From contig JADGJT010000396.1 in the NCBI GenBank assembly GCA_027604005.1, forward strand, positions 4,511 to 19,433: 14,923 nucleotides of DNA. Reading direction: 5' to 3'. This stretch comes from Dinochytrium kinnereticum (taxonomy: Eukaryota; Chytridiomycota; Chytridiomycetes; Chytridiales; Chytridiaceae). The position numbers were made by a program, and so were the translations under genes. Under the pieces are notes generated by a model. The model worked only from the letters and a program-made list of their open reading frames with translations. It had not been told where the DNA came from and did not search any database. Of this stretch, positions 1-9,755 are shown piece by piece (position 1 is the stretch's first letter; each line of letters starts with the position of its first letter).

Positions 1-3000
1 GATTATTGAACACCAACCTCTCTCCTGTCGAATTCCAGTCTGCTGAATCAGCCTAGGGATCTTAAACTGAAGCTTGAACAACTTCTCCATCGACTTCACC
101 GCAATCTCAACCGCATAATTCGCTGTCCCCCCCTTTCCAGTCACCAGCGACCTTCTTGGCGTCTTAGGGCTGCCATTCCGACTCGGATTTCTCTCAATGG
201 AATGATCCGACCCGATTAACCTCCCATTAGTCTCACCTCCCTGTGCAGCAGCCCTCTCAGCACTCGCAATAATACTCCCAGCAGCCGACGCAAACCCAAT
301 AAAGAGATCCACGCATTCCCCAAAATTCTCAACAGAAACCATTGAATCCGAATTCTCATTCACAAGAATACAAGCGATTTCGAACCCGCTTTTGATGGCC
401 TCCGGGTGGGTCGCAGTTGCCGAGAGTAGGTGGAGAACAGAGGTCCAGCGGGAGTGACGCGAGATAATGGTTTGATCAAGCTTCACGAGGCTAAGGATTC
501 CGGCCATCACTTGTTCTGCGACGATATTGAAAGCTTCAGGTGGTAGATTGCTGAGAAGATCGAGAGATTCAAAGACTCTTGAGACCATTTCATCCTAAAT
601 TTGAAAAATAAGAACTTTTTGCCACAAATGTGAAGGCTGAGTGGGCGAAACCCCCCCCCCAAAAAAAACAACAGAAACTGGCGATAAAAAGAGAATCTGC
701 TCACTTGATGCACCAATCGAATAATTAGCCTCATCAACCCCACCACCGCGCGATCTAACAACGCTGGCGGTTTCGCTAACGGATCAGCCAGCACTGTCTT
801 AATGTACTCCAATGCTAGGGGCCAAACAATCGACATTCTATCCCGATTCTGCAGCGCTATTCTCACAAGAAGTTCCAAATAAAACACGGCAGCAGCTGAG
901 TACTTTGTTGACTGCGATTCGAGAACAGGAGACTTCGCGTTCGGGTCAGAGGATGTTCGAGGAGGGATAAGGGCGTGTCCTACAAGAGGTCTACTATGCG
1001 GGGTCACGGTAAAGGCGTTGAAAAGCGTTGACATGAGGAATCTCAGGGCATCTTCTTGCATAAACCTTTATCCAAGAAGATAGAGAAAGAAAAAGAAATT
1101 TAGTGTTGAATCAAGACAAAGCAACAAACCCAAACCTGCTATCCGCAAACAACTCTTCAATACGACACGACGTGATGCATTCCACTGTGAACCTCTCAGC
1201 ATCCAGCTCCTCGGCAGTTGGCTCATACTCCTCAATCTCATCGTTAGCAGAAGACGAGGACAAGCTTAAGAAATGGCTCAACGTCGAAAAGAGACCAGCC
1301 CCCTCTCTCCTCGATGAATTGGTAACAGAGTTCCTCTCCTTCGGTGGTACGTCTATCAATCTCGGTATCTTGACTGAACGTTGAACAAAATCGTCGGCAG
1401 TAAGTAGGCCGATTGGGAGAAGAGAGTGGAGGAAAAGGTTTCCGATAATCGTAACGACCTATACCGGAAAGCAAGTCATTAATTTCGAAACATAACGGAC
1501 AGTACTCACATTCTTCCACCCCTCTCTAAGAACGTTCCCATACTCAATTGCCAGATTAAACATCAAAACAGCAGCAACTTGTCCCCTGTAGCTCCTCCCA
1601 AACTCAACCGACCAACGATCGACCTTCCGAACAGGCTGCGGGACCCTCGCTCCTCCTTCGTCAGGTCTCGTATCAGTGTCTTCCGGAAGAGGACCATTAT
1701 CTTTCAGAAGGCCGGTTATTTTGGAGAGAGAAACAATGATGCTATCAAGGACGTCAAAAAGGTTAAATCGGCTTGCGATTGTTGCACAACTGTGGAATCC
1801 AACAATGGCTTTTTGAAGGGTTAAGCTGTCTTCGGCGTTATCGAATGCTATTTCACAGAGTTAGACCGCTTAAAGCAATACAATACCACAACTCACCATA
1901 TGAAATTGCCGCCAAAGTCGGTGTCCATACGGCCAAAAACATGTCTTTATCAAATGCTGGCCCATTATAAATCTTCACAAGGCCGGCGACCTCAGACCGT
2001 TTTAGGAGTTCTCTCCAAGTGTAACTAAACCCAAGATCTCCCTCCTGCTCCTCTGGCATCACAATTTCAGTCTCCTTGATAGCATCGTAAATCTTGCCCA
2101 GATACTCTGGGTCGAAATCCTCCTTATTATTACACCCCCTTGTGTTTCGCTTAAAATCTTCTTTAGTCATTCGCCGACGGACTTGAGGGTTGTGTTGGTC
2201 GGTATTGAGGAGAATGATGGAGAATGCGAGAACAAAGGTTGAGGATTCATCGGCGATTTCATGATGGGATGTGTTTTGGGTCGAGGCAAAATAGGCAGAG
2301 GCAAAGCACTCCAGAATACGATCAATTTGTTGAGCTTCTCCGGGAAGTCGGAAACTTTCGAGGAGCAGCCTCAATCCCTCGTCCAGGCGTTTCTAAAACG
2401 AGAGAGAAAATATGTTAGACATATTGATTTGAAAAGTAATGGAAAATGGCTTTACCCCTTTAAAGTCGTAAAGTTGGATGAAAGCCTTTAGAAGATCAAT
2501 GTTGCTTGGCTTAGCGATGTATTCCCCAAGAAGTTTCTTATTCACTCTGGGAGTGCTTTTCAAAAAACTTGCCAATGAGGCAGGATCAACGGGGTCAGGA
2601 AGAAAGCCGTTTGCTTTAATATATCAGCTAAAACCAGAATCCCTTAAACATACCTTGAAGAAATGTGATGCCATCGCTAGGTTTAGTGTTAAACCTCTCA
2701 GCTCCCTCACGAAGGATCCGTTTTCGATGCTTCGTGTTGAGAACATCCTCTGCCGTGAAAGGAAAATCTACGGGTTTTGATCCCTCTTTCGAATGGTTGA
2801 TAATGTTTTTTAAAAAAAGCAAGATTGAGTCCAGGCATAGAGTCTGATGAAGGACACTTGCGGCAGGACCTCCGGGAGTGGCGTCGGGAAACGAATGCTA
2901 GTTATATGAGAATGGCTGTGCTGAAATCACCTTTACCTTGCTAAGAAACCTAATGACTTCTTCAAGAAGATGCCCCTGAACCCCCATATCGCCATCATAA

Positions 3001-5376
3001 TTCACCCAAAGCTCAGCAGCAAACGAAGGGTTTTTAAAAAACTGCACAAAGGTCTCTAGAAGTAACTCCCTCACTTCCGGCACTATGATCTCTTTTGAAC
3101 TAGAATTCATCATAGACGCTTGTGAACTCATAGACGACATCGAGTCCCTATGTAACAATTTTGATGGGGGATCTCTTTCCGTTCCAGATGCTACTTGCGA
3201 AGGGTTACCATTTAGCGAGTATTCTTCTACATCCCAGCTCACAACTCCTGCATTGACTCGGGCCATAATCCACTCCAATAACCATTCAAGCTGAAGTTTA
3301 AGATGCAAACGCGCCGTTTGGAAAAGAGATGTGACAACGCGAAGCGTAAGGCTGAAAAGCGTGAGCGTTGCTGTAGAGGGAGGAGAATTGACGGTAATGC
3401 TACTGCTTTGCAAGAGCTACGATGAAACATGAGAAAAAGACAAGTCTTATGAAGGATAATACCTGAAAGAGGTACTTTGTAAGCTCATTCACCACCAGAT
3501 CCCTGGCTGCAACGGCCATTTTATCCTCCTCACTCTCATCATCAGCTGAGGCTGATAATCCGTCCGTTGCCTTTTTCATCTTTCGTTGAATTTCTACGTT
3601 TCGACCCCACCCCACCCACTCGCCCAGCGATTCACCACCAACCTCTATAGCGACAGAAAGTAATCCTAGAGCAACCATGCGATGCATAGTATCAGTGTGG
3701 TTCCTGTTCCGAGGATCAATTAGAGTAACAAGAACTCTAAGCAGTTCCAAAATCGCAGGTAGGCCAAAAGGAAGGATATATCTAGAGGACAATGAATCCT
3801 CCAAATGATGATTCCCAGCATCTTCGTTCACTGGCGGCGACTTTGGCGATTTTCCTTTCTTTTCTTCTTTTGCACTAGTTACTGGCTTCTTGTCTGCTTC
3901 TTCGTCGTCTAACTGAACGGCTTTAGAAAAGCTCTGTGACCGTTTTGGACGCAAGGTGTGGTCCACGACAATTCCTTCGTTCGAAGCAACCTGAATGTGA
4001 ATCCCGTGGTGGGAATCATCCATAGGCGAAACACCGGCGGTAAGCGCTCCGCCATCGTCCGTCTGGTTGTCTATTCCAACTGTAATGACTGTGGCGGTGT
4101 CGCCAATGGTGTTACTTGACGCGCTTGGGGCGACGGTAATAACTGGAGGGGGCTCTTCATGTGTGTGAAGTGGCTGAATGGTAGAGTGGGAATGGTTTCT
4201 AGTAATAGGACGTGCGCCTTTTGTCGGTTTGTAAAAGTTCATCACAGCGGTGAGCCTGAAAGATTAGACGTTGAATGACAATATAGGTTACCTTTCGAAT
4301 AAAGACTGAACAAGGGCGACGAGGGTCTGTTCAGCAGATCTTCGAAGCAATTCTGAGAATAGCGTCAGAGGTTAAATACCGAGACTGATTATACCGCTGA
4401 CCCGCCCCTGAAAACACATTCCAAAACCAGTTTCAACCATTTCGCATATTCCTTTATCATCCAGATTACGCTGTCCAACTTCTGACTTAACAACAATTCG
4501 TATCAATCGCAGGATCTTCGACAGGACTACTTCATCTGAAACAGCATCTGTGGCCTCGAATTTGCAACGCGTAACAGAATACGTCAGAGCCGACATTGCT
4601 GCAGGCATTCCAGGATGGTTTGGGTCTTTCCAATGTAATTTAAATTATGATCTTGAGAAAGAATAAATCTTACCGAGAACCTCGTATTTGATGAACTTCT
4701 CTATACTCGTCAAGGCAGCCCCTGTAATCGGGCCAGTTGTATCTCCACTTCTGATGACGTCCAGAAACGGGCTGAGGACTTGCATTGGATCCAGATCCTT
4801 AATATCTACTTTGGTTAGATTTGGCATTATTGGCACCTCCACATTACCTTCTATTAATGTGAGCCTTGCCTTGAGCTGTGTAAAGCCTTGAAGGAGTGGG
4901 TTTTCCGTGAAACCCGCTGGAGCTTCCATACCATTTACAGAGGCCCGACCTGCAAGCCCGGCATGGGATTTTTCTGCAGCGCCTGCCCTAACAGCCGTGA
5001 ATTCTAGCACGGCATCAATTGCAGGCGACGAAGATATTGCATCCCTTCCTATTGCCGCGGCTGAGAAGTTCCTCTCGACAACATCCAGGCAGTAATTGTA
5101 ATCATACCCAAGAGGAACATTTCCGGGAATTCTCGCCTTGTCCATAGACCCCCGAGGCGATGTCGCCATGTTCTCCATCGATGATCCATAAGTGTCCGCG
5201 ATGCTCCATCGAGCATTCTTCCTCATTGCACTTGTGACGCTGACGATCTCTGAGTGGATGACGAAAGCCCATCTCAACTGTGGTTTAGACGGACGGAGCA
5301 GCGCAGGATCGGGGCTAACGCCATGTAGCTGTGGGCCAACGTATGCCGGGGGAGCGGCATCGCGATCGACTGACAT
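1..5376 (-). CDS. GEA1: GBF1/Gea-type Sec7 ARF guanine-nucleotide exchange factor, 12 exons, C-terminus off the left edge
   Basis: Exchanges GDP for GTP on ARF GTPases at the cis-Golgi, driving COPI recruitment (family knowledge). Exons, in reading order: 5376-4674, 4625-4395, 4352-4292, 4255-3463, 3416-2937, 2897-2654, 2613-2456, 2392-1897, 1847-1510, 1458-1136, 1065-705, 594-1. All eleven introns are GT-AG and the phases join into 1594 codons without a stop. The DCB domain opens with SAMRKNARW (residues 49-57), a GBF1/Gea hallmark. Residues about 340-480 are a low-complexity linker. The HUS box is NYDGD (735-739). Sec7 spans about 823-1006, with FRLPGEAQ holding catalytic Glu909 and LLNTDQHNP as motif 2. 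The next block, IVMPEEQEG, is typical of fungal Gea proteins. Exons 9-12 match HDS regions (LREGWKN, ENRDR-like QNRDR, ERAVVGL-like DRAVVGL). The first in-frame ATG is 5376; upstream codons to 5409 lack an ATG. Exon 12 could contain another donor near position 17. Confidence 0.95.
595..704 (-). other. 110-nt intron of the ARF-GEF gene with a homopolymer tract
   Basis: GTGAGC donor and ATTTAG acceptor. It joins a His-Gln end (RLVHQ) to DEMVSRVFESLD in frame. It is the longest of the eleven introns and contains a C10-A8 run on the plus strand at 651-668, which reads T8-G10 on the coding strand. Confidence 0.85.
2045..2697 (-). other. Sec7 catalytic domain of the ARF-GEF (spread over exons 6-8)
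   Basis: The domain starts near residue 823 (FNTKPSDGITFLQ) and runs to the MPEEQ block near residue 1006. Motif 1, FRLPGEAQ, carries the glutamic finger Glu909, encoded at 2338-2336, which in the family displaces the nucleotide from ARF. Motif 2, LLNTDQHNP, lies at residues 951-959. Both motifs are intact, so the exchange activity should be present. Two introns, 2614-2653 and 2393-2455, interrupt the domain. Confidence 0.93.
4256..4291 (-). other. 36-nt intron of the ARF-GEF gene
   Basis: GTAACC donor and TTTCAG acceptor, with a CTAAT-type branch sequence about 12 nt before the acceptor. Removing it joins GAA AG to G CTC and restores the reading frame that continues the ELLRRSAEQTLVALVQSLF block, which is strongly conserved in GBF1. 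It is the shortest of the eleven introns in this gene. Confidence 0.88.
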
Positions 5377-5817
5377 GGCGGTTTCGGAGCGACGACTCGG
5401 ATGCAGCAAGCCGTGTGATGGGGATGGCGACCGTCGCTTGTGTCGGTAAGCGAGCGACGGGAGGATTGTTTTGGGAAGTGAGGTTTGTGGTTGAGTTGGC
5501 TGAATTTTTGTGCAATCACCTCAGAAAGCACCACCTTTGCGGCGACATCCGTCAACAGGGCAACGGCGTCGCTGCTATGGACGTGGTTGGATAGCTGATT
5601 CTCTGGATACTTGCGTTGTTCCCTAGAGATCAAGTGGAGGCACTGGGTGGTTGATTATCTGGACAGGAGTGCGCTAGCTGGGGGGTAAACCGTTGTGGCG
5701 ATATCTTTGCTGATCTTCAGGCTGCACCTTCATATATTGCCTTTGCATGGGTATTATTAAAGCTTGCTTTTATTTCACTTGAATATTCAACATCACCATT
5801 AAGTGTCCCTCTTCATT
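5377..5817. promoter_or_regulatory. Intergenic: ARF-GEF promoter side and 3' end of the next gene
   Basis: A 441-bp gap between the ARF-GEF start codon and the stop of the four-pass gene to its right. Both genes read leftward, so this stretch must hold the 3' end of one and the promoter and 5' leader of the other. Minus-strand open frames here lack an ATG that continues into the ARF-GEF frame. Apart from the poly(A) signal listed separately, I see no clear TATA box or conserved site. Confidence 0.5.
5769..5774 (-). terminator. AATAAA polyadenylation signal of the four-pass gene 5818-7578
   Basis: A canonical AATAAA on the minus strand, 44 nt downstream of the TAA stop at 5818-5820, in an AT-rich stretch. 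Position and strand fit cleavage and polyadenylation of that transcript. Confidence 0.5.
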
Positions 5818-7578
5818 TTACGCGCAGGGGATATATTCAAGTGTTGAGGAGGAGACGGTGCTGTCCTGCTTTAAAACCCCATTCACCAGCCCCTGTTTCC
5901 GCGTTTTCTCCGACTTACCGAGGGTCCAAAGCACACCACATATCGCATCCATGGGATGGCATGCATACTTCCACTTGACGAGAGCTGCGATCATCTCAAC
6001 CACTGGAAGCAAGCCAAACAACAGCACCCAGTAGTTGACAGCGATGAACTCATTATCCTTGACGTTCAGCCGTGCATTCGATCCAATGTTGATGGTGGTG
6101 TTGGGGTTGAAACCTTGTATCGCGATCCTGCCACTGGGCGAGAGAACTTCGACAAATACGTTGGATCCCAGGCTTTTGACACCAGGAAGCGGTACGACCT
6201 CCCCTGCGCTATATCGACTGCGAGCATGGAGCTCTTGTGCCATCAATACGCTGATCTTTGCCGAAACACCAGCCTGGAATGACGCGGGCCTCCTCTTGCA
6301 TCCATAGAGGCATGGTCCAAGGGCGGGCGTATCCTCTATACTGCGTGTGATACTGTTTATTAGCTGGGTTCGCCAGTCATTCAAGCTCACGCCCCAAAAC
6401 TGATTCGGTACCTCCGTTCTAGGACCACCGTTTTGCCGAATCCTCCATGATGATGCTACTGGGCGAGCGTTAACCGGGCGCATGTACATAGTAAGTGTGA
6501 ACTGGCATGATAGCCCCAATGACTCTGGCCGGAAGTTAACAACACCTGCGATAGTTGAGCCGCTTTCACATGCAGAGAGATCTGAGAGAGCCGTAGATTG
6601 GATTGGTGGATTATTACAAGTAGATGGCCAAGGCGAGGTCGAGTATCTACCACAATCTACAGTTACGTCCATAGTCTGTTGAGAGTACGTGACGCCCCCC
6701 AGGATATTCACTATGGTGTCCTCATCTATAGCAGGCGCATCACCTGCGAGTAGTCGAAAAGCGGTCGGTGTAAAGTTCTTTCCAATTTCCACCCCCGTTG
6801 CCCAAGTGTAGTCGACGTAATCAATCGCGTTGAGCATCGTGCCGAAACGCGGCCTGAGCTTCCCCGTCGAGCAGAGGTCGTCTGCGCGGTCACAGCCTTG
6901 CACGTAATATGCGCCACGATCCACACTCATGGACAGAAATGTCGTTGCGATAATCGCGTCCATGGTAGTGTCCAAGACATGCAAACTGATTCCAAACTTG
7001 TAAGTTGCCGAAACGAACGTCGCTGCCATGGGGACGATGATGACCAGAAGGAATTCTTGAAATCCAGCTCCTGATCCCATTATGCTTGCTGGCCTTCCGG
7101 TCTGGATGCTCTCTGCCACAACGAGAGGGAGAAGGGAAGCCTTTTCTGCCTCTTGCTGCTGCTGCTTCTGTCGCCGCTCCCACCAAACAGACGTCCTACG
7201 GCCCCTTGATCTCCAGGTCCATGCAGCCGCAACTGCACCTTGGACCATCCAGCAGCACTCGCTTAGTAAAAGCGCCACCAGCAAGCCAACTATGGCGGTC
7301 ATGGTTTGAAGGAGAACAACAGAGTACTTGGTGTTCTTGGCCCAAAACCGTGAGTTGGTAAGAATAACGAGGCAAAGCAAAGGGGAGAAGACTAAAAGTC
7401 GCCAGGTAAGCAGCTTGATCAGTGTCGGACGGATGGGCGTTGATGCAGATGCGGGCAGCTGAGGTGGGATGTCGACGGCAGCTGCAGGGCCGACGGCTGT
7501 GTTTCGTCTGATGGTCTCAGGGTAGACCTTGATTGTGTTCCTCAGCTCCACGAGCCCGTCATCCTCTTCGCCTTCCAT
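5818..7578 (-). CDS. Four-pass membrane protein with large Cys-containing extracytoplasmic domain, tandem paralogue 1
   Basis: I do not recognise a named family. The 586-residue product, with no intron evident, has hydrophobic segments at about 58-74, 86-106, 174-194 and 513-533. The basic loop after segment 2 (RSRGRR, WWERR) suggests a cytosolic side by the positive-inside rule. That leaves residues of about 195-512 outside the cytosol, with eight cysteines (including CLYGC) and two N-glycosylation sequons (NFT, NTT). Hallmarks shared with the gene to the right are QGAVAAAWTWRSRGRR, ESIQTGRP, DYTWA-GVE and KW-YACHPMD-ICGVLWT. Start: the first ATG at 7578; the two codons before it are GTG and GTA. 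The 122-bp gap to the next gene and the same orientation indicate tandem duplication. The layout loosely recalls fungal DUF3176-type membrane proteins, but I cannot confirm homology. Confidence 0.85.
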   Translation of the reverse strand: MEGEEDDGLVELRNTIKVYPETIRRNTAVGPAAAVDIPPQLPASASTPIRPTLIKLLTWRLLVFSPLLCLVILTNSRFWAKNTKYSVVLLQTMTAIVGLLVALLLSECCWMVQGAVAAAWTWRSRGRRTSVWWERRQKQQQQEAEKASLLPLVVAESIQTGRPASIMGSGAGFQEFLLVIIVPMAATFVSATYKFGISLHVLDTTMDAIIATTFLSMSVDRGAYYVQGCDRADDLCSTGKLRPRFGTMLNAIDYVDYTWATGVEIGKNFTPTAFRLLAGDAPAIDEDTIVNILGGVTYSQQTMDVTVDCGRYSTSPWPSTCNNPPIQSTALSDLSACESGSTIAGVVNFRPESLGLSCQFTLTMYMRPVNARPVASSWRIRQNGGPRTEVPNQFWGVSLNDWRTQLINSITRSIEDTPALGPCLYGCKRRPASFQAGVSAKISVLMAQELHARSRYSAGEVVPLPGVKSLGSNVFVEVLSPSGRIAIQGFNPNTTINIGSNARLNVKDNEFIAVNYWVLLFGLLPVVEMIAALVKWKYACHPMDAICGVLWTLGKSEKTRKQGLVNGVLKQDSTVSSSTLEYIPCA

Positions 7579-7700
7579 TACCACGCTATCTGTACTTCAG
7601 TGGGGATTGACCTCTACTAAGAAAGATTTACTTGCTCTTGCACCAAGTAAATAGTTATATTCAACACTATCCGCAATGTTATCTCATTAAAAGTCAGCCT

Positions 7701-9569
7701 TTAGGCTCGAGAGAAGGTGGGATGCCTCATTATACTCATATCTGCAATTATTCCAGTCTTTTGCTGCAGCGAAGATGGTACTAACGTCGGACGCGGACCA
7801 AGCGCGTGAACTGCGACGAGTTTTTGGCTATTTCCCGAACCATCCTCAGTCACCTCATTCTTCTGAAGGTTGCTTATGGTCCAAAGAACACCACAGATAG
7901 GGTCCATGGGGTGGCATGCGTATCTCCACTTGATCATCGCCGCGATTATCTCAACAAGAGGGAGCACCGCAAAAGTCAGGATCCAAAAGCTAACGACGAC
8001 ATAATCGTTCTGTTGTACATTTAGTTCAGCATAAGACCCAAACATGGACAGCTTTGATCCCATAGCCGCGACCTGAATCCGTCCACCTGGGGTGTACATT
8101 TCTACCCAATTGTCTCTGCTAGAGAGAACAGTTCCAGGTAGAGGTTGTTCGACGACTGAAGACACATGAGAGGTATAGAATAGATGCTCGGCCATGGTGA
8201 CGCTCAACCTTGCTGCGACAGAGTATTTAAAGGTTTGGTTGAGGCGTGAGCAACCATAAAGGCATAGCCCGATGCCTGTCTCATCAATACTTTTTTCAAC
8301 ATCTCTTGCAACAGCTTTCTTCCACGGCTCCGTGACATTGACCCAGGTTTCTTCGGAAAGGGGTTCGAACCCTCCAGGAATGCCAATATTTCTGTGTCGA
8401 ACGCGCCATTTTGATCCAAAAGGATCAGCATTAACGTCTCGAAAGTAGGATGTCATATTGAACGTGCACGAGAGATTCAAAGAATAAGGAAAAAATGTCA
8501 AAACACCAGAGAAACCTCGCCCCCGATAGCAACCTGAAAAATATGATATTGAAGCTGTAGCGTTCGGGGTGTCATTGCATCCAGATGTCCATCCGCTCCC
8601 CGCATTCCCAGCGCAGTTCACGGTGATATTAATCATATGCTGCATAAAGTTGATTCCACCGAGGACAAGACGTCTGGTGTTCTCATCTATGGCAGGAACG
8701 TCCCCAGCGATCAAATGATAAGATGTGTTGGTGATATTCTGTCCAAACTCCACGCCACTCGCCCAGGTATAATCCACAGGATCCATAGAGGTTGGAACAA
8801 GGCCATATCTCTGCTGAAGGTAATTCCAGTTGCAGATGTTATCAGACATATTGCATCCCTTCACCAAAGCAGGGATCTTATCGAGTCCTCTTGACAAGAA
8901 TATCGTCATGATAGCGCTGTTGATGACCGATTTGTTCACGCCAATCCCGACACCAAACTTGTACATAGCGGCAACCACACATACTGCCATCGGGACCACA
9001 AGCGACATAGCCAGGTCCTGAAACGAGCCGCCTTTTCCCAATATGATTGCCGGCCGACCAGTCTGAATGCTTTCCCCAACGATCAAAGGAAGAAGTCTCC
9101 CACTGGGGTCCTTTTTCTTCCTTCGCCGCTCCCACCACGACCCTCCTCTTCGGCCTCTTGATCTCCATGTCCAGGCAGCTGCAACGGCTCCCTGAACCAT
9201 CCAGCTGCATTCACCCAAGAGCAGTGAGATGGAGAAACCGAGTATTGCAATCATGGTTTGAAACACCAAGACAGATCCAGTTGTGTTGGTTGCCCATGCT
9301 TCCGAGTGCGTAATGACAACGAGAGCCACCAGCGGTGCAAGAACCACCAGGCGCTGAAGGAAAATATTTGCTAATGTTAAGGGAAGCTCATACTGTGGTT
9401 GACACCAGAACGGTTGCGGACGGTCCTCGTTTTGCAGTACGGAAGTTGAACACCGCTCAACATTTGCATCTACCGACATCGGCACAACTTTCCTCGATCC
9501 CACAGCACCATCCCGCAGATCACCCCGCTCCTCCTCGCCGTCGTCTATATCGCCTCTCTCGCTGACCAT
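7701..9569 (-). CDS. Four-pass membrane protein, heavily glycosylated tandem paralogue 2
   Basis: A 622-residue paralogue of the neighbour at 5818-7578, collinear with it and also without an evident intron. Membrane segments lie at about 72-88, 100-120, 185-205 and 523-545. The cytosolic loop between segments 2 and 3 holds the same invariant block (QGAVAAAWTWRSRGRR, then WWERRRKKK) and ESIQTGRPA. The outer domain has eight cysteines in the same order as the paralogue, including LSC and CLYGC, but about ten N-glycosylation sequons instead of two. The cytosolic tail after KWRYACHPMDPICGVLWT is about 20 residues longer and unlike the paralogue. The chosen start is the ATG at 9569, because its acidic opening (ERGDIDDGEEE) mirrors the paralogue's; the open frame upstream to 9668 begins at TTG, with no ATG. 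Function unknown; a surface receptor or transporter accessory role is only a guess. Confidence 0.85.
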   Translation of the reverse strand: MVSERGDIDDGEEERGDLRDGAVGSRKVVPMSVDANVERCSTSVLQNEDRPQPFWCQPQYELPLTLANIFLQRLVVLAPLVALVVITHSEAWATNTTGSVLVFQTMIAILGFSISLLLGECSWMVQGAVAAAWTWRSRGRRGGSWWERRRKKKDPSGRLLPLIVGESIQTGRPAIILGKGGSFQDLAMSLVVPMAVCVVAAMYKFGVGIGVNKSVINSAIMTIFLSRGLDKIPALVKGCNMSDNICNWNYLQQRYGLVPTSMDPVDYTWASGVEFGQNITNTSYHLIAGDVPAIDENTRRLVLGGINFMQHMINITVNCAGNAGSGWTSGCNDTPNATASISYFSGCYRGRGFSGVLTFFPYSLNLSCTFNMTSYFRDVNADPFGSKWRVRHRNIGIPGGFEPLSEETWVNVTEPWKKAVARDVEKSIDETGIGLCLYGCSRLNQTFKYSVAARLSVTMAEHLFYTSHVSSVVEQPLPGTVLSSRDNWVEMYTPGGRIQVAAMGSKLSMFGSYAELNVQQNDYVVVSFWILTFAVLPLVEIIAAMIKWRYACHPMDPICGVLWTISNLQKNEVTEDGSGNSQKLVAVHALGPRPTLVPSSLQQKTGIIADMSIMRHPTFSRA

Positions 9570-9755
9570 CAGCCAGGTAAAAGGAGGATTTACAGGACAA
9601 GCATGCTGGGCTGCTGGTCGAGGCCATCTCTGACAATCCTCGGCAGACAGGGTTGTCACAGCATGCAAGAGCGGACTTTGAAAATCGAAACCACCGCCGA
9701 CCCCCTTTAGAGAAACGACGAAAAGCGAAAACGAAGCTTCAACTCATTCGGATCC
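9570..9755. promoter_or_regulatory. Bidirectional promoter region between divergent genes
   Basis: Only 186 bp separate the start codons of the minus-strand four-pass gene (9569) and the plus-strand acidic-protein gene (9756). Both promoters must lie here or overlap the genes. I see no convincing TATA box. The right half, 9700-9755, is rich in GAAA-type purine runs, and the left half also reads as an open frame on the minus strand. Confidence 0.5.

Noticed and set aside
121..140. C7 run in the last ARF-GEF exon as a possible frameshift
   Set aside because: Seven bases keep the frame: GGA AAG GGG GGG ACA GCG continues into a plausible helix (VEIAVKSMEKLFKLQF).
5274..5633. Minus-strand open frame overlapping the ARF-GEF 5' end as a possible upstream exon
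   Set aside because: It is in a different frame from the DCB domain, its composition is unremarkable, and the ATG at 5376 already gives a typical distance to SAMRKNARW.
9570..9668. N-terminal extension of the right-hand four-pass protein to 9668
   Set aside because: The frame is open but begins with TTG and has no ATG; the ATG at 9569 matches the start of the paralogue.
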